Below are positions 1 to 7,663 of a stretch of 64,000 nucleotides of DNA, one piece after another. The DNA comes from Amycolatopsis pretoriensis (GTDB taxonomy: Bacteria > Actinomycetota > Actinomycetes > Mycobacteriales > Pseudonocardiaceae): NCBI RefSeq assembly GCF_900107925.1, contig NZ_FNUJ01000013.1, positions 220,067 to 284,066 of the forward strand, in the 5' to 3' direction. Under the pieces are notes generated by a model. That model was not told the DNA's origin and made no database searches. It worked only from the letters and a program-made list of their open reading frames with translations. Numbering within the stretch: the stretch's first letter is position 1; each line of letters starts with the position of its first letter. Position numbers and translations under genes: made by a program.

Positions 1-18
1 CGTCCGAACCCGGGTTGG

Positions 19-40
19 GGCCCCCCCGTGAAAGGGGGCC
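19..40. terminator. Candidate stem-loop terminator of an upstream gene
   Basis: A 7-bp all-GC stem (19-25 with 34-40) encloses an 8-nt loop, and a short T run (57-60) follows 17 bases downstream. It probably ends a gene lying before the window. The stem is short and the T run distant, so this is tentative. Confidence 0.35.
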
Positions 41-95
41 TGAACCGGGTGCTAATCTTTTCCACGTCGCCGAGGGAAACCTCCGGCAGACACCG

Positions 96-168
96 GCGCC
101 ATTAGCTCAATTGGCAGAGCAGCTGGCTCTTAACCAGCGGGTTCGGGGTTCGAGTCCCTGATGGCGCA
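96..168 (+). tRNA. tRNA-Lys (anticodon CTT)
   Basis: A cloverleaf can be folded by eye. The 7-bp acceptor stem pairs 96-102 with 161-167, and the discriminator is A168. The D-arm starts at about 104, and the anticodon stem is 122-126 with 134-138. The 7-nt loop CTCTTAA puts CTT at 129-131, which reads AAG (Lys). The T-arm contains GGTTCGAGTCC. The CCA end is not encoded. The 3' half is the integration target of the island that follows: positions 127-168 recur at the far end of the island as part of a 60-bp repeat. Confidence 0.95.
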
Positions 169-1094
169 CCCTCCACCACCCCAGGTTGAAGATCTCTTCA
201 ACCTGGGGGTTTGTGGTTTCCGGAATCTTTTCGCCCACTTGCTCACTGTCCACTGTGGTCTCTTGCGAGCCCGAGGGGAGCCCGAGAGCGTCGGCGAGCG
301 GTTTTCGCGGGATCGCACCCGCCAGCTTGCGGGCCGCGTCGTCCAGAACTTCCTTCCCGACGTTCGTGTACAGGTCCATCGTGACCTTGATCGACGAGTG
401 CCGGAGCATGTGCTGGATCACCTTGATGTCCACCCCTGCCGCCAAGGCCAGCGTCGCGGCGCCGTGGCGGAGACCGTGCAGAGTGATCGGGGGCCAAGTC
501 GGCCAGCTTGATCAGCCGAGCGAACTCGTCGGCCACGTCGGCGGGATGTAGCGGGCCGCCGTCCGACCTGGTGAAGATCAGATCATGATCGGGCCAGGCG
601 TCACCGAACTCGGCCTTGGCCGCATCCTGCAAGGCCAGGTGAACCCGAAGGATCAAGACCGTGTTCGGGTCGATCGGCACGAGCCCCTCCGAGGACGGAG
701 TCTTGGGCTCGCCCTGCCCCGTCTCCCAGCCGTGCTGAACGATCTGGTTGGCCACCTTGATGCCCCCCGCCTCGAGATAAGTGTCCGAACGGCGCTGTCC
801 GCAGGCCTCACCCCGCCGCAGACCCGTGTGGGCAATCAGGTGGAACAGTGGATAGAGCGGGTGGTTGATCGCGAAGTCCAGGAACTGTCCGGTCTGCTCA
901 CCGTCCCACACCATCACCGGATACGGCACCTTCCCAGTGCGGCGCCACAACGCGACCCGCTCCGGAGTCCACAGCTTCGGCGTCGGCCGAACCGCCCGCG
1001 GCAGCTGGACAAGCTTCGCCAAGTTGTGCGTCAGCAGGCCCTGGTCGACATACGGCCGCAGGATGGCCCGTAACGACTCCTTGATTCGGTGCAA
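107..1094 (-). pseudogene. int: Tyrosine recombinase (phage/AICE-type integrase), truncated and frameshifted
   Basis: Read on the minus strand, the segment from 1094 to about 500 shows an integrase core with the first catalytic Arg in HTGLRRGEA. After a one-base insertion in the run at 491-496, the reading continues in another frame. That frame holds LHGLRHGAATLALAAGVD, HMLRHSS and the nucleophile region DLYTNVG, giving the H-x-x-R, H and Tyr signature. The N-terminal SAM-like arm-binding domain is missing, because the homology stops at about 1094 where polyketide synthase DNA begins. Translation runs on through the att site and the tRNA. The island therefore probably cannot excise with its own enzyme unless the frameshift is a sequencing error and an upstream start exists. 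Confidence 0.85.
127..186 (+). repeat. Left attachment site (attL), 60-bp direct repeat
   Basis: Positions 127-186 are identical, base for base, to 18562-18621. The repeat starts in the anticodon loop of tRNA-Lys, includes the whole tRNA 3' half and runs 18 bp past the tRNA. Position 126 and the bases after 186 differ from the second copy, so the repeat is sharply bounded. This is the classical signature of tyrosine-integrase insertion into a tRNA gene. The intact tRNA sits at this end, and an integrase remnant lies directly beside it. Confidence 0.9.
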
Positions 1095-1099
1095 CGACG

Positions 1100-2220
1100 C
1101 CGGCCCGACCGGACGTACCCGAGGAGCTGGCCGGGCTGCCGGCCGAAGTCACGGTGCTGGCTTGCGACGTCGCCGACGAGCAGACGCTCGGTGCGGCGGT
1201 GGAAGGCGTCACGAGCTGGCACCGGCTCGCCGGTGTCGTCCACGCGGCGGGCGTCTTCGACGACGGCATCGTGGAAGCCTTGGAGCCGGCCGGCTCGCCG
1301 CCGTGCTCGAGCCCAAGGTGGCCGGTAGCCGGCACCGGCACCACTTGACCGAGCACCTCGACCTGCGGTTGTTCGTGCTGTTCTCGTCGGCGGCGGCGAC
1401 GTTCGGCAACGCCGGGCAAGTCAGCTACGCGGCGGCCAACGCGTACCTGGACGCCTTGGCCCAGCACCGGCACGCACGAGGGCTGCCTGCGACGGCGCTC
1501 GACTGGGACTGTGGAAGGAGCGCAGCGCGATGACGACCGCAGCTTTGGGCCCCAGCCTCGCCACGGAGGAAGCGCTGGCGTCGTGCGACCGGTCGTGGCG
1601 ATCCTCCCGCCCGGTGCTCGTCCCGGCCCGGCCTGACCTGCGCCGCTCGGGCGAGGTCGCCCCTGCTGCGTGACCTGGTCCGCGCCCCACGACGGCGCGC
1701 GGCGGGACCGGCCGGCCCCACGGAATTCCAGGCCGACCGGCTGGCGGCGTTGCCCGCGGCGGAGCGCCAAGAGAGCTGGTCGCGCTCGTACGCGCGCAGG
1801 TTTGCGGCCGTGCTCGGGCACGACGGTGGCAACCAGGTCGCCCTCGACCGCTCGTTCCGCGAGCTGGGTTGGACTCGTTGACGGCGGTGGGCTGCGCAAC
1901 CGGCTCAACGCGGCCACCAGGCTGCGGATCCCGGCGACGCTGGCCTTTGACCACCCGACCCCGACGGCACTCGCCGGGTTCCTGGCGGCCGAACTCGTCC
2001 CGGCGGACCCGTACTAGGAGGCCAGCGAGCTGGTGCGGGCGATCCCGGTGGCCCGCCTGCGGGCGGCGGGCCTGCTGGACGCGCTGCTCGAGCTGGGTCG
2101 CGCGGTCACCGACCAGGTGCCGGAACCGGCCGCCCCGGCGGCCGACATCTCGTGCATGACCGCGGCCGACCTGGTCCGCATGGCCGTGACGGCCCCGGGA
2201 GCCGTAGTGGAAACGACGTG
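1100..2220 (+). pseudogene. Fossil type I polyketide synthase segment (KR-ACP-docking region)
   Basis: Three plus-strand frames must be stitched together. The KR domain spans about 1100-1520, with VVHAAGVFDDG and then, after a frameshift near 1290, LFSSAAATFGNAGQVSYAAANAYLDALA. The ACP follows at about 1790-2017; its DSLTAVG phosphopantetheine site is in one frame and LRIPATLAFDHPTPTALAGF in another. After a stop come typical post-ACP residues RAIPVARLRAAGLLDALLEL and a DLVRMA-like C-terminal docking tail (2033-2200). At least three frame changes and a stop make it non-functional. The 5' edge abuts the truncated integrase at about 1095, so one recombination event may have produced both broken ends. 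Confidence 0.8.
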
Positions 2221-2348
2221 GATCCATGATCATCGGTACTGCTCTGACGAACTCGGAAAGTCATCTCTCGAGGAGGGTATGATCCCCGGATCGGGAACCC
2301 GTTCATGAGGGGGTTCGCGGCAAGCCGGAGTAGCGGCGTTCGAGGCTC

Positions 2349-2370
2349 TCGTAGCGGTCCTCGTAGCGGT
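2349..2370. repeat. Tandem direct repeat upstream of winged-helix gene
   Basis: The decamer TCGTAGCGGT occurs at 2349-2358 and again at 2361-2370, a 12-bp period. It lies about 90 bp before the start of the winged-helix gene at 2462. Two copies are too few to call iterons, but they could be a binding site for that protein. Confidence 0.3.
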
Positions 2371-2461
2371 GATCGAGGTCCTCAAGTACCACTGTCTCTC
2401 GAAGCAACCGACCCGGGTCCACCGAAACCACAGAGTCGCGCTCACGGCGCATGATGGATCC

Positions 2462-3292
2462 ATGCACGACGACAACGGGTTCGAACCCGATGAGCAACCG
2501 GCCAGCCGCGAGGAGATCGTGGCTGCGTACGTCCGGCGGTCCAAGCGCAAGAAGAATGTCGCGATCCGCAAGGCCTTCGTCCAGCAGGGCGGCCGCGGGC
2601 GCCTCGCGAGACCCGGCCCGCTGGCCAAGTTGGTCCGCAACAGCGACCACACCGCGCTCAACGCCTACGTGTTCGCCCGGATGCTGGGCAGCAGCGACCC
2701 GTGGGACGTCCAGCTCGACTCGGGTGTGTGGGTGCTGGCGCTCAACCTGCAGGACAAGACGCCGACCGCGGCCAAAGGCCTCGTGTCCAAGGCGCTGCGC
2801 CGGCTGGAGGACGACAAGCTGATCACCCGGTCGCGCGCCGGGCGAAAGAGTGTCGTCTACCCCCTACACGAATCGGGGAACGGCGATCCGTACACCGAGA
2901 TCTCCGGCGAGGGCGACGACCCGTACCTGCAGCTCCCCCTCACGTACTGGACCCACGACTGGCACCGCAAGCTCACGCTCCCCGCCTTGGCGATGCTGCT
3001 GATCGCACTGGACGGGAAGCGCGAGTTCTGGCTCCCGGCTGAGGACGCGGCCAAGTGGTACGGCATTTCGGCCTCCACGGCTAACCGCGGCTACGGCGAG
3101 CTGGAAGCGCACGGCCTGCTCGCCTCCCGGTATCGCAAGGTCCGGAACGACCTGTCCGCCGACGGCCTGGATCGCAGGCTGATGCGGCGCCTCATCGGCG
3201 ACTTCGCCAAGCCGGCGAAGAAGCCCGAACTCGAGAAGGTCGCCGCCGCCGAGGGTGACCTGCCGACGGTGCCGCACCTGCGCGCAGTGTAG
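2462..3292 (+). CDS. Two-domain winged-helix DNA-binding protein, function unknown
   Basis: A 276-residue protein. The ATG at 2462 is preferred because the N-terminal extension in the same frame looks non-coding. It is basic at the N-terminus (RRSKRKK). A first winged-helix-like segment is at about residues 75-140 (AKGLVSKALRRLEDDKLITRS, then RKSVVYPL) and a second at about 165-230 (LPALAMLLIALDG, AAKWYGISASTANRGYGELE, AHGLLASRYRKV). Paired winged helices of this kind occur in plasmid replication and partition regulators and in island-borne repressors. No catalytic motif is visible. It is encoded between the integrase debris and the kinase, so it may be the island's own regulator or a replication-initiator relative. 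That role is inferred from context only. Confidence 0.6.
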   Translation: MHDDNGFEPDEQPASREEIVAAYVRRSKRKKNVAIRKAFVQQGGRGRLARPGPLAKLVRNSDHTALNAYVFARMLGSSDPWDVQLDSGVWVLALNLQDKTPTAAKGLVSKALRRLEDDKLITRSRAGRKSVVYPLHESGNGDPYTEISGEGDDPYLQLPLTYWTHDWHRKLTLPALAMLLIALDGKREFWLPAEDAAKWYGISASTANRGYGELEAHGLLASRYRKVRNDLSADGLDRRLMRRLIGDFAKPAKKPELEKVAAAEGDLPTVPHLRAV

Positions 3293-3393
3293 TCCGTCGC
3301 GTCCGGCTTTTTAACTGTGCTGCCCGGTTTCTGCGCACCAGCTGAGTTCAGAAACCGACCCGTCCCGCGGGTCCAGGCACCAGGAGGGCCACC

Positions 3394-3606
3394 GTGGCCA
3401 AGCACGACAACAGTATCCCGGGTCGACGACGGCCGCTTCGCCCTCGGCCTCACCCTCGCCCGAAAGTGAGCGGGCCGCGTTCGGTGGTCGCGAAGATCGC
3501 CGGCAACATCCTCGCGCGGATCATCGCCGAGTGGCTGAAGGATCTGCTCGGCGATCTGTGGAACAAGCTCGACTGGCTGTGGGACGAGTTCGGCCGGTTC
3601 TTCTGA
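3394..3606 (+). CDS. Small basic/amphipathic protein, function unknown
   Basis: A 70-residue ORF with a GTG start at 3394 and a strong Shine-Dalgarno sequence (AGGAGGG, 3382-3388). The N-terminal 30 residues are very rich in Arg, Pro and His. The C-terminal 35 residues form a likely amphipathic helix with many Trp, Leu and acidic residues (for example DLWNKLDWLWDEFGRFF). There is no signal peptide. A very strong terminator starts 5 bp after the stop, so it is a discrete transcription unit end. It could be membrane-active or a protein-binding peptide. No family was recognised. Confidence 0.6.
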   Translation: MAKHDNSIPGRRRPLRPRPHPRPKVSGPRSVVAKIAGNILARIIAEWLKDLLGDLWNKLDWLWDEFGRFF

Positions 3607-3610
3607 CCGG

Positions 3611-3659
3611 CTAACAACGCCCTGCCCGCGTGCCGAGCACGCGGGCAGGGCGTTGTTAG
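3611..3659. terminator. Perfect 23-bp stem-loop terminator
   Basis: The arms 3611-3633 and 3637-3659 are perfect reverse complements around a 3-nt loop (CGA). It sits between the small protein gene (ends 3606) and the convergent kinase gene (ends 3712). It can serve both directions. There is no long T run, as is common for high-GC actinobacterial terminators. Confidence 0.9.
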
Positions 3660-3711
3660 CGCGTCGATTAGCCGTGATCGAGAGATGGGTGGTCCGCGGA
3701 TGCCGCCCGCT

Positions 3712-4905
3712 TCAGCGACGCTCGATCCGCACCCAGGCTTGTTCGATCGGCTCCAGCTTAGGGTTGCCCGCCCCGAAGGTCTCGATCGCCCGGTGGTGCA
3801 AGTCGGTCACCGTACGGGCCGCGGCTTCGCTGTTGCCCTTCTCGTGCTCGGCGGCGGCCAGGCGCAGGGTTTCCGTGATCTCGGCTTCGGTCAGGAAGTC
3901 GCCTCGCCGCCGAGCGCGGAACGGCCGGACGGAAGCCGGGCGGACCCGGGCCGGCGCTTCTGGCGGGCGGACGGCGGCCGGGGTGCGGTACGGGATCGTC
4001 ACGTCAGGCCGAGACACAGGATTGGGCTCGGGCGCACCGAGCACCGGAAGATGCGGCCGCAGGACCGCCAGCAGCTCCGCGATACCGGGCCGGTCCTCGA
4101 CGTTCTTCTCCAGCAGCGCGAGGGTGAGCTCCTCGAACTCCGGAAGGACGCCGACAGCGAACCGCGACGGCGGCTCCGGCCGGTCCTCCAGGTGCTGTTT
4201 CTCCAATGTTTTTCCACCATCCCCGACGAACGGAGGCCGGTCGGAGAGCAAGTAGTAGAACACGCACCCCAGGCTGTACAGGTCGGACTGCGTGACCAGC
4301 TCGCCACCCCGGAATCGCTCCGGCGCCGCGTAGGCGTCGGTCCCGACGAAGTTCCTCGTGTACCGCGAGGTGTCGGTGTTGCGGGGCAACGCGATCCCGA
4401 AGTCGATCACGTAGACCGCGCCGTTCTCGCCGACCAGCAGGTTGTCGGGCTTGAGGTCGCGGTGCACGATTTCCTGGGCGTGACAGGCGGACAGCGCGTC
4501 CGCCACGGACGTGCCGATCGCCGCGAACTCGGCCGGTCGAGGTACGACAGCCTGGCGGTACTGGCCCAGCTTCGATCCGTGGATGTAGGTCATCACCAGG
4601 TACGGGACGGAACCGTGCTCTCCCACGCAGACCACCGCGGGGATGTTCCGGTGCTCGAGCTTGCCCAGGAGCCGCCCCTCCCGGGCGAACCTCCCCATGA
4701 CCCGGCGCCGGGCCTCGGGGTCCAGCTCGGCCGTCACCGGCAGCTGCGGGACCTTGACGATCACGCGCTTGCGGGACTCGAGGTCGAGTGCGAGGAAAGC
4801 CAGCCCCATTCCGCCTTCGCCCGCCGGCCGCTCCACCTGGAACCGCTGGCCGAGAACCGCGCCGGGCATCAGCGCGGCACCCGTTCCGTCCGTCGTACTC
4901 GTCAC
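3712..4905 (-). CDS. Cytosolic Ser/Thr protein kinase (Hanks type)
   Basis: A 397-residue kinase. Residues 20-290 carry the full Hanks set: Gly-rich loop GEGGMG (29-34), Lys51 in VIVKVPQ, HRDLKPDN with Asp150, DFG with Asp168, and APE in AYAAPE. The tail (about 290-397) has a Pro/Arg-rich linker and a helical segment. There is no transmembrane helix and no PASTA domain, so the protein is probably soluble. The gene is divergent from the nuclease-helicase-PIWI operon across a 110-bp intergenic region, so the two may share regulation. AfsK-type kinases phosphorylate AfsR-type regulators in Streptomyces, and an AfsR-like gene lies just past the operon. A kinase-regulator pair is an inference worth testing. 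Confidence 0.9.
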   Translation of the reverse strand: MTSTTDGTGAALMPGAVLGQRFQVERPAGEGGMGLAFLALDLESRKRVIVKVPQLPVTAELDPEARRRVMGRFAREGRLLGKLEHRNIPAVVCVGEHGSVPYLVMTYIHGSKLGQYRQAVVPRPAEFAAIGTSVADALSACHAQEIVHRDLKPDNLLVGENGAVYVIDFGIALPRNTDTSRYTRNFVGTDAYAAPERFRGGELVTQSDLYSLGCVFYYLLSDRPPFVGDGGKTLEKQHLEDRPEPPSRFAVGVLPEFEELTLALLEKNVEDRPGIAELLAVLRPHLPVLGAPEPNPVSRPDVTIPYRTPAAVRPPEAPARVRPASVRPFRARRRGDFLTEAEITETLRLAAAEHEKGNSEAAARTVTDLHHRAIETFGAGNPKLEPIEQAWVRIERR

Positions 4906-4960
4906 GGCGCGAAGGCTATCCCACGGGTTATTGCGCCCCCCGCCGCCTCTCGGTTCTTCC

Positions 4961-4989
4961 CGCGATTAAGATTCGCCGCGGCCGCGATT
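4961..4989. promoter_or_regulatory. Paired heptamer direct repeat in kinase/nuclease intergenic region
   Basis: CGCGATT occurs at 4961-4967 and 4983-4989, exactly 22 bp apart (two helical turns). The pair sits between the divergent kinase (start 4905) and nuclease (start 5016) genes. SARP regulators bind heptamers repeated every 11 or 22 bp, and an AfsR/SARP-type protein is encoded in the same island. Only two copies are present, so chance is possible. Confidence 0.3.
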
Positions 4990-5015
4990 TCGAAACGGGA
5001 GGGGAAACGGGAGAC

Positions 5016-6581
5016 GTGCCAAATACTGGACAGATTGTGCGCGTCAGCCCGACCGACATCGGCTCCACGGGCTGCCCTCGGGCGCTGGCGCGCAAGGTGC
5101 GGCAGCACACGGTTCGTCAGGCGGCGACGGCCCTGACCGACTTCACCCTGGGCCCGCTCATGGCCGCCGTGGACCGCGCCGAATTCGACGGCCGGACCGA
5201 CGACGACGTCGTCGAAGAGCTGGTCCGGACCCGGGGAATATTCGGACGCGACCGGCCGCCGGCGCACGACGGGCTGCTCCGGTGGTCGATCGAAGCGTTC
5301 CGGAACTACCGCGCCGCATGGCGGGCCCACCAGGACACCGTCGACGGCCCGTGCCCCGTCCCGGTCCGGGCGCCGTGGACGATCTCGCACGAGCAGGACC
5401 CGGTGGACCACCGCGGCGTGCACCGGTACGACCAGACCTGCTGGGGGCGCCGGTACCGGTCCGAAGACGGCACCCACCGGGAAATCTGGCTGCTGGGCCT
5501 GACCGCACCGGCGGCGAAGCCCGGAATCGTCACGGCGGCGGCCGCCCACGTCGCCGCGTTCGGCAGCTCGGAAATCGCGGACCGGGTGCGGGTAGTCCTG
5601 TTCGGGGCCACGTCCCCGATCGCCGGTCCGGTGCGGGAATGGACGTCCGAACAGATCCGCGCACAGGCCGGGGAGACCGTCGCCCCGAGGCTCCTCGAAA
5701 TCGTCGACGGGACCGCGCGGCACCCGGGCCGCGACTGCGCTTCCTGCATCGAAAGCCCTTCCTGTGCGACACTTCCCGCAGCCGACCTCCTTCCCGGAGT
5801 CGCGGCGGTACCCGGGCCGCGGCGGACCGTCTCGGTCACCGATCTGCGGTACCACCGCGACTGCCCGGCGCGCTATCACCTGCGCCGGCAACTGCACCTC
5901 CGCGACACCGGGCTCGCCGAGAGCCCGCCGGTCATGATCGGCCGCGCGGTGGACGCGACCTTGCGGGACCGGCACACCGGCCGCCCGCGCCGCTGCCGTC
6001 CCGGCGATCCGGTGGGCGAGGAGCTCGCCGCGCTCCCGGCGGAGGACCGGCGGACCGCGCGGGCGATGCTGGCCCAGCACACGACGCTCTGCCCGTTCCC
6101 GGACGTCGACGAGGTGCGGGCCGAGCGCCACCGGTTCGTCGTCGCGCGCGACTCCCGGCTGGACGTGGTTTTCGGCGGCACACCCGACCTGCTCTACCGG
6201 CGGGCCGGCGGCTGGGTGTGGCGGGAGACCAAGACGTCGGGACACAGGGTGCGGCGCGACCGGCCATTGCTGCGACAGTTCCCTCAGCTGGCGCTGGCGG
6301 TCCTGATCCTGTCCGCCGGCGCTGCGAAGCGCACGGCCGTCGCACCCCGGATCGAGCTTGAACACCTCCGAGCCGACGGATGTGCCCTCGAAGAGCTGGA
6401 CCCCGGGGCCCCGGTGGTCCTGGCCGAGGCCCGGGAAGTCATCGGCGAGCTGGTGGGCCCGCTGCTGCGTGACACGGCTTGCGCGCCGGCTCCGGGCCGC
6501 GACTGCGCGGAGTGCGAGGTACGCCGATGGTGCACAGCCGGTGCCGAGTACCTCGCCACGGTCCGGCGGCCCGCCCCGTGA
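5016..6581 (+). CDS. Tandem Cas4/RecB-like PD-(D/E)XK nuclease with cysteine clusters
   Basis: A 521-residue protein starting at GTG 5016, the first start after the intergenic region, preceded by a GGAGGGG run. It appears to be an internal duplication. Each half opens with a TD-x5-CP motif (SPTDIGSTGCPRA; VTDLRYHRDCPARY) and closes with a cysteine cluster (Cys241-x2-Cys244-x5-Cys250; Cys497-x2-Cys500-x5-Cys506), as in Cas4/AddB-like Fe-S nucleases. The second half keeps the catalytic core: Asp391 in GTPDLLYRR, then Glu404-Thr-Lys406 in WRETKTS. The first half lacks a recognisable D...ExK and is probably structural. It leads a four-gene operon and overlaps the next start by one base. It likely cuts or processes DNA, perhaps for the PIWI-RE machinery. 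The family assignment is from motifs only. Confidence 0.75.
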   Translation: MPNTGQIVRVSPTDIGSTGCPRALARKVRQHTVRQAATALTDFTLGPLMAAVDRAEFDGRTDDDVVEELVRTRGIFGRDRPPAHDGLLRWSIEAFRNYRAAWRAHQDTVDGPCPVPVRAPWTISHEQDPVDHRGVHRYDQTCWGRRYRSEDGTHREIWLLGLTAPAAKPGIVTAAAAHVAAFGSSEIADRVRVVLFGATSPIAGPVREWTSEQIRAQAGETVAPRLLEIVDGTARHPGRDCASCIESPSCATLPAADLLPGVAAVPGPRRTVSVTDLRYHRDCPARYHLRRQLHLRDTGLAESPPVMIGRAVDATLRDRHTGRPRRCRPGDPVGEELAALPAEDRRTARAMLAQHTTLCPFPDVDEVRAERHRFVVARDSRLDVVFGGTPDLLYRRAGGWVWRETKTSGHRVRRDRPLLRQFPQLALAVLILSAGAAKRTAVAPRIELEHLRADGCALEELDPGAPVVLAEAREVIGELVGPLLRDTACAPAPGRDCAECEVRRWCTAGAEYLATVRRPAP

Positions 6582-7663
6582 TGGCCGGTGACGAGGACGA
6601 GCAACTGCTCGGCGCGGTCGCGAGCGCGCTGCTGACCCTCGAAGAACTGCGTGACCTGACCGCCTTCCGGATGCCCTATCCGGCGCCGGTCCAGGGTGTC
6701 CTGGACCGGCTGGCCCTGCACTGCCTGCGCCGGGGCGCGCACCCGTCGTCGTCCGTGCCCGGCCTGGTCCGCTGGGGCTACGAACGCCCGCTGGGCGCCT
6801 GGCCCCTGGTGCTTCCCGCCGCCGGCTACTCCCCGGACGACCTGCTGCTCGACGAAGACTCGGGCGCACCGACCGCGCTCTGCCACGAGATCGCGCTCTG
6901 CGCGGAAGTCCCGAATCCGTTTCTGGAGGTGTCCCGCCGAATGGCGGCGATGGCGGCGTTCGCCTCCGAACGCAACCGGGCTTCGACGTACCGCGCGATG
7001 CGAGATCTGCTGACCACGTACCAGGTCCTCGGCAACGACCGGTACAACGAGGTGCGATTCGGCGCCAGGATCGGCCCACTGGACGACTTCCTGGGCGAGT
7101 TCTTCGTGCCGATCGGTCCCGGTTACGACGTGGGTGGCGAGATCCACGCGTGCGCCGGCTGCGGTGGTCCGTTGCTGGCAACCGGGGAAAACGCCTGGTG
7201 GTGCGAACGGGACGAGTGCCGGGCCGCGGGGGTCGTGGTGCCGGGCGAGCGCTGGGATCACGAAGACCAGGTGAAAGTGCAGGGAGATCGCCGGCACCGA
7301 CAGTTCGTCGCCGGTCCCGGGCGGGTGGTCCGGCACTTCGCCACCGCGCTGGAGCAGTCCGGGGCGGCTGTCGAGTGCTGGCCGCTCACCGGTCCGGGTG
7401 AGCTGCGGGTGACCGTGCCCGAGGGGCGAGCCCGCACGGTGAAGATCGTCGACTGGCACAACCCCGCCCTGCTTGGCCGGGCGATCGCCGCGTCGGTGGG
7501 CGGTTCCGGCACCGACGCCGTGTGCTGGGTCGTGGCCCGGTACCGGACCGGCGCCGACCCGGCCTACCTGCGGGTCGCCGAGGAGCACGCGAACTCGCCG
7601 ATGCTCTTTTCCGAGGACGGGTTCCTCGACCTGATCCGGCACGAGGTGACCGGCGATGCGTAG
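6581..7663 (+). CDS. pPIWI-RE-associated REase-like protein with zinc ribbon
   Basis: A 360-residue protein. ATG 6581 overlaps the upstream TGA by one base; a GTG at 6578 is an alternative. The N-terminal half (about 1-175) is helical. A zinc ribbon follows (Cys191-x2-Cys194 and Cys208-x4-Cys213). The C-terminal 130 residues have an alpha/beta layout ending in GELRVTVPEG and ARTVKIVDWHNP, consistent with a restriction-endonuclease fold. A REase-like protein of this kind is one of the three conserved genes of pPIWI-RE islands (Burroughs, Iyer and Aravind). The catalytic residues are not certain by eye, so activity is an inference. The 3' end overlaps the helicase start by 8 bp, implying coupled translation. 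Confidence 0.7.
   Translation: MAGDEDEQLLGAVASALLTLEELRDLTAFRMPYPAPVQGVLDRLALHCLRRGAHPSSSVPGLVRWGYERPLGAWPLVLPAAGYSPDDLLLDEDSGAPTALCHEIALCAEVPNPFLEVSRRMAAMAAFASERNRASTYRAMRDLLTTYQVLGNDRYNEVRFGARIGPLDDFLGEFFVPIGPGYDVGGEIHACAGCGGPLLATGENAWWCERDECRAAGVVVPGERWDHEDQVKVQGDRRHRQFVAGPGRVVRHFATALEQSGAAVECWPLTGPGELRVTVPEGRARTVKIVDWHNPALLGRAIAASVGGSGTDAVCWVVARYRTGADPAYLRVAEEHANSPMLFSEDGFLDLIRHEVTGDA

Noticed and set aside
2349..2370. Iterons of a plasmid replication origin
   Set aside because: Only two decamers are present, with no AT-rich region beside them. Kept as a weak repeat only.
4902..7181. A 759-codon minus-strand open frame opposite the Cas4-like gene
   Set aside because: It mirrors the codon bias of the real plus-strand genes (Arg/Pro/Gly-rich, no motifs). 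High GC produces such long antisense frames.
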